Shown: piece after piece, positions 51,301 through 58,140 of the stretch | Layout of the letters: every line of letters starts with the position of its first letter | How positions within the stretch are numbered: position 1 is the first letter of the stretch | NCBI GenBank assembly: GCA_934622035.1 | Contig: CAKTVG010000018.1 | Coordinates: 1 to 58,841, forward strand | From: an uncultured Oscillospiraceae bacterium | GTDB taxonomy: Bacteria > Bacillota > Clostridia > Oscillospirales > Oscillospiraceae | Length of the DNA stretch: 58,841 bases | Reading direction: 5' to 3' | Notes under the pieces: generated by a model | Database searches by the model: none | Seen by the model: only the letters and a program-made list of their open reading frames with translations | Told to the model about the DNA's origin: nothing | Position numbers and translations under genes: made by a program

Positions 51301-51840
51301 TCAGGCCGTTAACGCAAAGGGATTGCCGTTTGCCATTGCATACCAGAAAGCTACGGAATCGGACGCGCCGCGAAGCACAAGTGTTTTGTCAAAGGCAGAC
51401 TCGCCAATTTCGATTACGCTTGCGGGAATCGTGAGGCTTCTAAGCCCGTGGCAGCCGCAAAATGCGCTGCCGTCGATGTATTTCAGCCCATTCGGAAGCT
51501 CGAGCGCGGTCAGAGCAGGGCAGTTTTGGAAGATACCGCCGGGAAGCTCCGCCAGTCCCTCCGGCAGCACAACGCGCCGCAGCGATTTACAGCCTGCGAA
51601 GGCACGGAAGCCGATGTCCCAGACGCTGTTGGGAAGAATCACCTCCGTCAGCGCAGTGCAGCCGCAAAACGCCTCGGTCTCAATCCGCCCTACGCCTGCG
51701 GGAATAATCACGCTTGTCAGCGCGGCGCAGCTTCCGAATGCGCACGGGTCGATCTGCCAAATTCCGTCAGGGATCACAACGCTGCCGCCGTTTCCCGTAT
51801 ACCGAACCAGAATGTCATTTGTAGCATCAAAATCCGTCAT
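51301..51840 (-). CDS. Leucine-rich-repeat protein (BspA/LRR_5 type)
   Basis: 179 aa from ATG 51840 (GAAGGAGGGAGCGC upstream). About five LRR_5 repeats of 23 residues have the pattern IxxxAFxxCxxLxxVxIPxxV, e.g. IETEAFCGCTALTEVILPNS and IGESAF near the end. There is no signal peptide or anchor, so unlike classical BspA proteins it should stay in the cytoplasm. LRR folds usually serve as binding surfaces, so it may be the recognition part or adaptor for the AAA+ ATPase encoded next. Confidence 0.85.
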   Translation of the reverse strand: MTDFDATNDILVRYTGNGGSVVIPDGIWQIDPCAFGSCAALTSVIIPAGVGRIETEAFCGCTALTEVILPNSVWDIGFRAFAGCKSLRRVVLPEGLAELPGGIFQNCPALTALELPNGLKYIDGSAFCGCHGLRSLTIPASVIEIGESAFDKTLVLRGASDSVAFWYAMANGNPFALTA

Positions 51841-51881
51841 AAAAGCGCTCCCTCCTTCCTTTCGCACTTTGAAAGCGGCAA

Positions 51882-52574
51882 TTAAAATCTGCCGCCCATG
51901 TACCAAGAGCCGCGACGGCGATCGGTATAAATGCCGAACTGCGAGTCGCTGAGATTGTGAAGGATTCTGCCGAGCGTCTTGCGATCAATGACGACCTCGT
52001 AGGGAGCTTCGGCAAGATATGCGAGAATCTCCTGCTGCTTGAGCGGTTGCTTGGAGCTGGAGTGCTGCTGCAGGATGAGATAAACAAACAGCGGCGCCAT
52101 GCTTTTGCGGGTGTTGACGCTTTTCGGGCGGCTCAGCTCGTCCAGCTCTTCCTCGCTCATCAGCTCCAAGCGATCATAGTAACGGCGAACGGCATGATCC
52201 ACATATTCATAGCGCTCACAGAAGCGGAATAAGGTCAGCGCGGAGGCAAGCGCTTTGGCCTCGTTTTCCAAAATTTGATCCGGCACATCTAAGCTGCTCA
52301 GCTTGCAATAGTACATTGCATGCAGCGCGGCTTGAAAAGCGAAGGGGCGCTTCTCCAGCTCGTCGCGCAGCCTGTTAAATTCCTCGATTGCAGCGAAGCA
52401 CTCATCATAAAATTTCCAGCTCATCCCGCAGCGCAGGCTTTCCTCCTCGTCGCCTGCCTGCATGAAAAATGACGGCATATACAGCAAGCCATCCGCATCG
52501 GTGCGCTCGAACATCTTTTTTATCAGGTCATCGGCTGTCAGATCCTTCCAAATATCAATCTTCAACCTGCTCAT
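51882..52574 (-). CDS. WH1: paralogue of WH2, first gene of the AAA+ operon
   Basis: 230 aa; RBS AAGGAGGCTGG. The N-terminus (LIKKMFERTDADGLLYMPSF, RCGMSWKFYDECFAAIEEF) matches WH2. The C-terminal ~80 residues (NTRKSMAPLFVYLILQQ, LKQQEILAYLAEAPYEVVID, RKTLGRILHNLSDSQFGI) match WH2 and WH3. The middle is shorter than in WH2. The shared domain looks like a winged helix with a GSWY C-terminal turn. It is divergently transcribed from the 172-aa protein gene, from one symmetric promoter region. It is a candidate regulator of the shared-motif promoters. Confidence 0.75.
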   Translation of the reverse strand: MSRLKIDIWKDLTADDLIKKMFERTDADGLLYMPSFFMQAGDEEESLRCGMSWKFYDECFAAIEEFNRLRDELEKRPFAFQAALHAMYYCKLSSLDVPDQILENEAKALASALTLFRFCERYEYVDHAVRRYYDRLELMSEEELDELSRPKSVNTRKSMAPLFVYLILQQHSSSKQPLKQQEILAYLAEAPYEVVIDRKTLGRILHNLSDSQFGIYTDRRRGSWYMGGRF

Positions 52575-52620
52575 CCAGCCTCCTTTTGATAAAAAGCATG
52601 AAATTTCTACGCTATATCAG

Positions 52621-52670
52621 ATTATACGAATGGCGTTGTCCCAAATTTGTCACAACCGCGTTGCTATAAT
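52621..52670. promoter_or_regulatory. Divergent shared-motif promoters around one dyad
   Basis: Plus strand: GTCCC (52638-52642), 22 bases, TATAAT (52665-52670). Minus strand: GTGAC (52649-52653), 22 bases, TATAAT (52621-52626). The two half-sites form the dyad GTCCCAAATTTGTCAC. Both -10 elements lie at the same distance from its centre, so one bound protein could drive or block both genes. Confidence 0.78.
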
Positions 52671-52768
52671 GGAGTCATGCCTCAAATGCTACGAGCTGTT
52701 CTGATATTTAATCTTTTGCGGGGCACTTTTGCAGGACATTCCGTATTTTTACAGGAGGGAAGCACCGA

Positions 52769-53287
52769 ATGGCAGCAGAGTTCTCCGTCGCAGCGCTTGC
52801 GCGGAAAATCTTCAAGGATCGGACGCTCACGCTGCGGGAAAAGCAGCACGCATGGCTGTCGCTCGCGGAGGTCATGCCGGATGAAACCGTCCAAACGACC
52901 GACTCCTTTCTGGATACCCCCGAGGAGCGCAGCCCGCATGAGCTGCTTCGCGCATTTGTCGCGGAGCAGAAGCAGATGGAAGCCCGGTTTTTCGCCGACG
53001 AGCAGGATACGGTTTATCTCGCGGAATATCAGGATGCCGAAACGGAGAAGCGGTATGGTACGAGCGACCCATACCTGTCGTGGGACGACGTTTTGGAGCA
53101 CGAACTGCACTACCACGACGGTCGATCATGCGTCACGAAATATTATCCAAAGCAGTATGTGAACGGCTTTATGCGGCAGCTGACCGCTGAATTCAGCGAG
53201 ACCGGCTTGCTGATGAACATCACGTGCCGAATGCTGATGACGCGCCCGGTCTACAGAGATTCGTTCTGGGCAATGTTAAGTTTGTGA
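52769..53287 (+). CDS. 172-aa protein of unknown function, short paralogue
   Basis: RBS CAGGAGGGAAGCACCGA. It is similar to residues 50-170 of the 360-aa protein at 46564: TLREKQHAWLSLAEVMPDET, ELLRAFVAEQKQMEARFF, then VYLAEYQDAETEKRYGTSD. The end (LLMNITCRMLMTRPVYRDSF) is not shared. It is acidic and soluble with no signal peptide. Its promoter is one arm of the divergent shared-motif pair, and it precedes the radical-SAM gene by ~100 bases containing another such promoter. No function is recognised. Confidence 0.65.
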   Translation: MAAEFSVAALARKIFKDRTLTLREKQHAWLSLAEVMPDETVQTTDSFLDTPEERSPHELLRAFVAEQKQMEARFFADEQDTVYLAEYQDAETEKRYGTSDPYLSWDDVLEHELHYHDGRSCVTKYYPKQYVNGFMRQLTAEFSETGLLMNITCRMLMTRPVYRDSFWAMLSL

Positions 53288-53307
53288 AAACGGAGATGCG
53301 GTTTTTT

Positions 53308-53340
53308 GTCCCGAATTCGCACCACGGGATGTGTTATGAT
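53308..53340 (+). promoter_or_regulatory. Shared-motif promoter of the radical-SAM/peptide operon
   Basis: GTCCC (53308-53312) followed by GAATTC, with TATGAT at 53335-53340; the gap is again exactly 22 bases. The start codon of the radical-SAM gene is 50 bases downstream. Confidence 0.7.
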
Positions 53341-53389
53341 TGAGTCACAAACGGCAAAGATTGCCGAACAAATACGAAGGAGCAGGGTA

Positions 53390-54733
53390 ATGACAGAAAA
53401 AGATTGCTACAAATACGTTTTAGCGCCGGATGTCTTCTATCGGAAGACACCAGCGGGTGATGTCGTACTCTATCAAACAACGAAGCAAAACGTTTTCTTG
53501 TTGGGTGGGCAGGTCTATGATTTGTTGGACGCGCTGAAAGAGAACAGATATGCTTCCCAAATAGGCGGCGAACCGCTTGCTGCGTATTGGCACACGCACA
53601 ACAGCGCCGTGGACACAGAGATGGTTAGCCAAATGCTTGAAATGGGCTGGATCGCAGCACCGACCATTCTGGAGGAACGGAAGCACACGCTGGAGGGTGA
53701 GCTGAAAATGGGACAGTACCGCCCGGTAAACGCATTGAGTGATGTGCAGTTCGAGCTGACGTTCCGCTGCAACGAGCACTGTCGGCACTGTTATTGCCCG
53801 CGGGAAAACGAAATAGCCAAAGAGCTTACCACCGCCGAGGTCAAGGGCGTATTAGACGAGCTGAAAGAAATGCAGGTTATGTGCGTTACCTTTACCGGCG
53901 GCGACCTGTTCATGAGAACCGACGCCTTTGAGATCATGGAATATGCGTACCGCTTGGGCTTTGTAATCAACATTTTCACTAACGGCACGCTGCTGAAGGA
54001 CGCAGACTTTTTCCGTCTGAAGGCGCTTTACCCGCGCAGCGTCCACTTCAGTATCTATAATTACATTCCGGAAAAACATGATGCTTTTACGCAGCTTCCC
54101 GGTTCCTTTGAAAGGACCGTTTCCGCAATCAAAAAATGCCGCATGCTTGGTATTCCCACCAATATCAAGGTCTCCCTCGTGGAAGAAAACTATGATGATA
54201 TCGAGGGCATCTGTGAGCTTGCGGAGGATTTGGGGACGACCATTCAGATCAGCATGCAGATCACACCGAAAAACGACGGCGGCATGGAACCCACGGCGCT
54301 GCGGATCAACAACGCGGTGCGTTATGCAGAGGTCATGCGAAAAGTCGATCGACATATTCTGCTGGTCTGCGCCGGGGAAACGCTCAATGACAGCGACAAG
54401 CTCGAAAACGGCCCTGTTTGTGGCACAGGCGTGTATTCGCTGAATATCAACCCCTACGGCGATGTATTCGCCTGCAATGCTCTGCTGATTCCATGCGGAA
54501 ATATCCGCAGCAGCAGTATCCAGCAGATCTGGGAAGGCTCTGAAGAACTGAAAAGGATCCGCAGTTTCCGAATGAATCAGTTAAAAGGCTGCGAGGGTTG
54601 CGCCATGAAACGTCAATGTGATTTTTGTCCCGGCAGCGCGATGCAGGAAACTGGTGATCCGCTGATGCGGTATTCAGAAGCCTGCACCTTAGCCAAGGCA
54701 AAAATAATCAAACAGAAAGGAGACTCGGTATGA
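53390..54733 (+). CDS. Radical SAM/SPASM peptide-modifying enzyme
   Basis: 447 aa from ATG 53390 (GAAGGAGCAGGGTA). Residues ~10-110 look like a PqqD-type peptide-binding domain (YVLAPDVFYRKTPAGDVVLY, VSQMLEMGWI). The radical SAM core has CNEHCRHC (Cys 127, 131, 134) and TFTGGD. The SPASM region has GPVCGTGVYSLNINPYGDV, FACNALLIPCGN and GCEGCAMKRQCDFCPGSA, enough Cys for two auxiliary [4Fe-4S] clusters. Such enzymes install thioether or carbon links in ribosomal peptides. The stop overlaps the start of a 33-aa Cys-rich peptide (ATGA), its probable substrate. The closest classes are thioether-forming (sactipeptide/ranthipeptide) enzymes. Confidence 0.9.
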   Translation: MTEKDCYKYVLAPDVFYRKTPAGDVVLYQTTKQNVFLLGGQVYDLLDALKENRYASQIGGEPLAAYWHTHNSAVDTEMVSQMLEMGWIAAPTILEERKHTLEGELKMGQYRPVNALSDVQFELTFRCNEHCRHCYCPRENEIAKELTTAEVKGVLDELKEMQVMCVTFTGGDLFMRTDAFEIMEYAYRLGFVINIFTNGTLLKDADFFRLKALYPRSVHFSIYNYIPEKHDAFTQLPGSFERTVSAIKKCRMLGIPTNIKVSLVEENYDDIEGICELAEDLGTTIQISMQITPKNDGGMEPTALRINNAVRYAEVMRKVDRHILLVCAGETLNDSDKLENGPVCGTGVYSLNINPYGDVFACNALLIPCGNIRSSSIQQIWEGSEELKRIRSFRMNQLKGCEGCAMKRQCDFCPGSAMQETGDPLMRYSEACTLAKAKIIKQKGDSV

Positions 54734-54831
54734 TCATCAAGGCTTGCGACAAGTATCTGGCATGCGCAGCAAACTGCTGCTCGAAGAGCTTTGAGTCCAC
54801 CTGCGGAATCAACTGGCGTACGAATTCCTAA
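54730..54831 (+). CDS. Cys-rich RiPP precursor peptide
   Basis: A 33-aa ORF, too short for usual gene calls, starting at ATG 54730 inside the stop of the radical-SAM gene. It begins MIIKACDKYLACAANCC and ends INWRTNS; Cys lie at positions 6, 12, 16, 17 and 25. There is no Gly-Gly leader or obvious cleavage site, and the leader would be very short. Translational coupling and the terminator that follows make it the likely substrate. Five Cys among Ser/Thr/Asn acceptors fit thioether cross-links. No peptidase or ABC exporter gene is adjacent, so it may act inside the cell or be processed by host enzymes. Confidence 0.78.
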   Translation: MIIKACDKYLACAANCCSKSFESTCGINWRTNS

Positions 54832-54842
54832 TTAGCCGCACC

Positions 54843-54873
54843 GGGGAGGAAAAAGCGTTGCTTTTTCCTCCCC
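54843..54873 (+). terminator. Terminator after the peptide gene
   Basis: GGGGAGGAAAAAGC (54843-54856) and GCTTTTTCCTCCCC (54860-54873) form a perfect 14-bp stem with a three-base loop, 11 bases after the peptide stop. The U-tract is inside the stem rather than after it. Confidence 0.75.
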
Positions 54874-55008
54874 ATCTTCAGAACAGAACGATCGTGGCAG
54901 TGCCGCGCAGGTATACGGCGCTCAATGCCTCTGCGAAGGGTTGCCCTGTTCGTGAAGCACTTTGAGGATTTGTGCGAATTGCCTTGTATTGGGAAAGGAG
55001 AACTCACA

Positions 55009-55224
55009 ATGGGATTGTTTGGTCAAGAGAGCGAACAAGATCGCATCTATAGAGAACAGCGAGAGGCGCAGCGGCGCTATTTGGATGCCAAAGGGAAATA
55101 CGACAGCGCAAGCTATCATTACAGAAGCGCAATGTCACGCGGCGCGGCGCGGGACGCAATGCGCTTCAAAGCAGATATGGACATAGCGCTGGCCGATATG
55201 CTCCGAAGCGGATACAAAGGCTGA
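55009..55224 (+). CDS. Small coiled-coil protein
   Basis: 71 aa with an excellent RBS (GGGAAAGGAGAACTCACA). It begins MGLFGQESEQDRIYREQREA and is very rich in Arg, Ala, Glu and Tyr, with heptad-like spacing that predicts one long amphipathic helix. There is no signal peptide. It lies 178 bases downstream of the peptide gene, beyond the terminator, and may be transcribed separately. No known family; perhaps a scaffold or partner of the peptide system. Confidence 0.65.
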   Translation: MGLFGQESEQDRIYREQREAQRRYLDAKGKYDSASYHYRSAMSRGAARDAMRFKADMDIALADMLRSGYKG

Positions 55225-55256
55225 TCGGCAGCACTCTAAAGCTCAGCAACAGCCTC

Positions 55257-55407
55257 ATACTAGAATCTGTTAAAAAGCTTGAAGAGCTTTTTATAGCGCC
55301 AACGGCGCGTCAGATTCTGCATGAGACGGCGCAGCGTGCATTCGCACGATGCGAGTGTGCATAGCACACGGGATTCTTGATGCAATATTTGAATCAAGAA
55401 TCAGTAT
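55257..55407. repeat. 151-bp structured repeat, copy 2
   Basis: Same orientation and length as copy 1 at 51068-51218. The GTGTGC stem is changed to a fully Watson-Crick form here (GTGTGC/GCACAC), where copy 1 has a G-T pair. The terminal GATTCTTGAT/ATCAAGAATC stem is kept. It lies between the coiled-coil gene and the 3' end of WH3. Confidence 0.9.
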
Positions 55408-55420
55408 CAAAATGCAAACA

Positions 55421-55448
55421 GCGCCGTGCAGCGAAACCTGCACGGCGC
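55421..55448 (-). terminator. Terminator of WH3
   Basis: GCGCCGTGCAG (55421-55431) pairs perfectly with CTGCACGGCGC (55438-55448). On the minus strand it follows the WH3 stop by about 14 bases and is followed by TGTTTGCATTTTG. Confidence 0.7.
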
Positions 55449-55462
55449 TGTTCCATGAGCCG

Positions 55463-55765
55463 TCACGCGCAGAGCTTGTGCGGCTCGTACCACGAGCCGC
55501 TGCGCGCATTGTGTATGCCGAGGTCGGAATCTTCGAGCAAATGCAGCGTGCGTCCGAGCGCCTTGCGCTCGATGGACAGCGCGTAGGGATAGGCGTCCAG
55601 GCGCCGGATGATCTCGCTCTGCGTCAGACGGCGGTACGGATTGGAGCAGTTTTTCAGGATCTCGTAGACAAACAGCGGCGCAAGCTGCCTGCGGCTGTTC
55701 CTCTTGCCGGTGGGTGCGCAGGCCTCTTCGTCTTCCAAGTCCATGGAGATCATATTCTTATTCAT
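55463..55765 (-). CDS. WH3: short paralogue of the winged-helix-like domain
   Basis: 100 aa consisting almost only of the shared C-terminal domain: RRQLAPLFVYEILKNC, LTQSEIIRRLDAYPYALSIE, RKALGRTLHLLEDSDLGI, GSWYEPH. The N-terminal domain of WH1 and WH2 is replaced by about 25 acidic residues. It is the second gene after the 93-aa ORF, under a promoter with the second shared motif (56139-56170). It may bind DNA alone, or compete with WH1 and WH2. Confidence 0.72.
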   Translation of the reverse strand: MNKNMISMDLEDEEACAPTGKRNSRRQLAPLFVYEILKNCSNPYRRLTQSEIIRRLDAYPYALSIERKALGRTLHLLEDSDLGIHNARSGSWYEPHKLCA

Positions 55766-55785
55766 CCGATCACACCTCCGTTCCT

Positions 55786-56067
55786 TTAGGCTGCGCGCTG
55801 CTGCCCGATGACAACAGCGCGGTTTTCCATTTTGATCCCGCCGACGGCGCGGATAATGTCGCGGCAGATAAAGCCGTCGATCGGATGGCCGATCAGTGTT
55901 TCAAAATACCGCTTACCGTTTGCAAACTGCGGCGCAAAGGTTTTGCCGTCCAGCTCGATTTTTTCTTTCTTGCGCAGCACGAAGCTGTGTTCGGAGGTTT
56001 CGTCTACTATATAATTTTTGCCGTTCACGTTCAGAATGTAATACCCACTGCAAACAAAATACTTCAT
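55786..56067 (-). CDS. 93-aa protein of unknown function
   Basis: RBS TTGGAGGTAGAAA. Begins MKYFVCSGYYILNVNGKNYI. It is predicted to be a small beta-rich protein with alternating hydrophobics, a basic hairpin (RKKEKIELDGKTF) and a C-terminal helix. It lies 20 bases before WH3 in the same operon. No family is recognised. Confidence 0.6.
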   Translation of the reverse strand: MKYFVCSGYYILNVNGKNYIVDETSEHSFVLRKKEKIELDGKTFAPQFANGKRYFETLIGHPIDGFICRDIIRAVGGIKMENRAVVIGQQRAA

Positions 56068-56138
56068 TTTCTACCTCCAAAATACAAAAATCTTATCTTT
56101 AACTCCTTTCCCTATCCTTCCCCAACAGTGTGGAGACA

Positions 56139-56170
56139 AGTATAACATACGCCCTCAACATTTCTGACTA
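56139..56170 (-). promoter_or_regulatory. Second shared motif: promoter of the 93-aa/WH3 operon
   Basis: Minus strand TAGTCAGAAATGT (56158-56170), a gap of 13 bases containing TATGT, then TATACT (56139-56144). The identical 13-mer with the same gap stands before the phosphatase gene at 57163. Confidence 0.68.
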
Positions 56171-56251
56171 ATTTTCGGCCTTTTTTGAAAATTTTCAAAG
56201 AAATATTTTTGGCGCAACCGCATCTTCCCGGACTCGTGCCTCCATTTGAGC

Positions 56252-56288
56252 ATAAAAATCACGGCAGCCTCAATCACGAGGCTGCCGC
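56252..56288 (-). terminator. Terminator of the glycosylase-like gene
   Basis: CGGCAGCCTC (56262-56271) and GAGGCTGCCG (56278-56287) form a perfect ten-base stem; on the minus strand it is followed by TGATTTTTATG. It lies ~100 bases past the stop at 56392. The rest of 56171-56391 shows no gene. Confidence 0.75.
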
Positions 56289-56391
56289 GCTGAAAAAAAG
56301 CTTTATTCCTGATTCGCTGGATTCGTGTGATATTTAGAGATGCCTATGCATTTTTGGGGGAAAGGTTGCGGGGGACACCACCGCAAAGTAT

Positions 56392-57024
56392 TCATTTCTC
56401 GGAAATGTCCGATAGCTGTTTCTTAATTGATTCAATTCTATCACGATCAGTTATACCACGAGCATTAGGATGTGGCATAAACAAAACTTTTTTCTGAAGT
56501 GATATAGTAGGTAGCAGTTCTTTCGCAACAGAGCCCAACACCACAATATAGTTCCCCTTGAAGCTTTCAAGAATCTGACCGAACCATTTTTGAGCACAAT
56601 AGTTGCAGGCTTTCCTCACACCAACCTCTCTCTTAGACTTACAGTGAACGATTTCGGTTATACAAATTTTCTCCGGCAATTGCGGATCGTCTTTTGAAAT
56701 ATCCATTATCCATGAGGCATATTTCTTTATAATCGTCCAATATCGAAGGGTTTTGTAATAGTCATCTGAGAACCTGTTTTGAAAAAATGATACAATTTCC
56801 GTGTCGCCACATTTTTTGCACGGGTATGATTCAGCACTGTTATACGAAGGATTTGATCCGACAAACAAGATTTCTGCCTTTGATATATCGCCATTCCAAG
56901 GCTCGGGCAATTGGAATTCGGTTGCTTCTTGGCTTGAGACAATCGTGTGGCAAGGGTGGCTTTCATCATTCGCAGCGACATCGACTTGCTCGCATCGTGC
57001 AATTTTAAGTAAGAGGCTTTGCAT
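56392..57024 (-). CDS. Uracil-DNA glycosylase superfamily protein
   Basis: 210 aa from ATG 57024 (AAGGAG upstream; GTG 57036 lies within the RBS). Motif 1 ILFVGSNPSYNSAESYPC contains the catalytic-loop pattern GxNPS of the superfamily. ITEIVHCKSKREVGVRKAC supplies Cys residues as in family 4 or 5 iron-sulfur UDGs, and motif 2 is MPHPNARG. It probably removes damaged bases, or has been adapted as a defence or island protein. Lower GC than the neighbouring cluster suggests separate acquisition. Confidence 0.75.
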   Translation of the reverse strand: MQSLLLKIARCEQVDVAANDESHPCHTIVSSQEATEFQLPEPWNGDISKAEILFVGSNPSYNSAESYPCKKCGDTEIVSFFQNRFSDDYYKTLRYWTIIKKYASWIMDISKDDPQLPEKICITEIVHCKSKREVGVRKACNYCAQKWFGQILESFKGNYIVVLGSVAKELLPTISLQKKVLFMPHPNARGITDRDRIESIKKQLSDISEK

Positions 57025-57162
57025 ACAGCACTTCACTCCTTATAAATTATAAAATGTTGTTGATAATATTGGCCTTGTGAAGTTTGTTGCGGATTTTAAC
57101 GAATTACAGTTCTCACCTCCACACTCAGCTTTTCCCACACCTTTTAGAAAAAGCCAAATCAA

Positions 57163-57194
57163 TAGTCAGAAATGTCCACATGGTATGTTATAAT
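57163..57194 (+). promoter_or_regulatory. Second shared motif: promoter of the phosphatase gene
   Basis: TAGTCAGAAATGT (57163-57175), a gap of 13 bases ending in TATGT, then TATAAT (57189-57194). It is identical in the 13-mer and in spacing to the site at 56139-56170. Confidence 0.68.
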
Positions 57195-57277
57195 TATATC
57201 ATAAAAACATTGGCGGTCAAGCATTTGAACGTCAAAAACTGACAAATAACGAAAATAATGTAAGAAAGAGTGGTATT

Positions 57278-57964
57278 TTGCACTACGCAATTTCGGACAT
57301 TCACGGCTGTTATGACAAGTATATTTCCATGCTGGAAAAAATCGGGTTCAACGACGGTGATACGCTGTATTTTCTCGGCGACGCGGTGGATCGCGGGCCG
57401 GACGGCGTAAAAATTCTGCTGGATATGATGGCGCGGAAAAATGTTGTGCCGCTTCTCGGCAACCACGAGGACTCGTTTTACGTTATGATCAACAGCCTGC
57501 GCAGAAATCTGAGCGACGTAGAGAGAATCGGGGTGGAGTTAGAAAGGCTCATATGGCTCGAGTGCGAGGGCGGACGGTTCACATGGGATACCTACTGTGC
57601 GCTTCCCAAAGAAGCAAAGAAAAACCTGCTCCGCTACCTCAAAATGTTCGAATTATATGACAAAATCAGAGTCAACAACAGGACATTCCTGCTGTCCCAC
57701 GCCGGCTTGGGCGACTATGCGCCGGGAAAAACCCTTGCCGATTGCACCGCGGATGATCTGCTCTGGGGGCGCATGGACTACGAGCGGGTCTACTGCCCCG
57801 GAACGTACATCGTCAGCGGACACACGCCGACCGGATATATCGACCCCGCCTGCGCCGGAAAAATCATCCGGAAAAACAATCATATTGCCATCGACTGCGG
57901 CGCTGTCTTCGGAGGCGCCCTCGGCTGCATTTGTCTGGAAACGTTGGAGGAATTTTACAGTTGA
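57278..57964 (+). CDS. Metallophosphoesterase (PPP-type serine/threonine phosphatase-like)
   Basis: 228 aa starting at TTG 57278 (AAGAAAGAG upstream). The three PPP motifs are present: SDIHGCYDKY (GDxHG-like), LGDAVDRGPDG and LLGNHEDSF, with later metal-binding His in LSHAGLG and SGHTPTG. Relatives include bacterial protein phosphatases and Ap4A hydrolases. Through its promoter motif it is linked to the 93-aa/WH3 operon, so it may reverse a phosphorylation signal in this system. The substrate is unknown. Confidence 0.88.
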   Translation: MHYAISDIHGCYDKYISMLEKIGFNDGDTLYFLGDAVDRGPDGVKILLDMMARKNVVPLLGNHEDSFYVMINSLRRNLSDVERIGVELERLIWLECEGGRFTWDTYCALPKEAKKNLLRYLKMFELYDKIRVNNRTFLLSHAGLGDYAPGKTLADCTADDLLWGRMDYERVYCPGTYIVSGHTPTGYIDPACAGKIIRKNNHIAIDCGAVFGGALGCICLETLEEFYS

Positions 57965-58140
57965 TTGCCTGAACGACTTCGCATATGGAAGCATCGCAGG
58001 CTGCAATTTTGCACTTTTACAGGCTCTATCCATAATTCAGTGGAAATACCGCTGCTGCTCGTAACCATACAAAGCAGCCAAGCCGCAGCCGAGAAAACCT
58101 TCTCCGCTGCCCGATTTCGTATATTGTTCATTTTGCGAAC

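Noticed and set aside
52636..52670. TTGTCC read as a normal -35 element
   Set aside because: The distance to TATAAT is 23 bases, too long for sigma-A; the fixed distance at several promoters fits an activator or alternative factor better.
48940..53340. Shared promoter dyad as a LexA/SOS box
   Set aside because: Firmicute LexA boxes contain GAAC-N4-GTTC; the GTCCC-RAATTY pattern does not fit.
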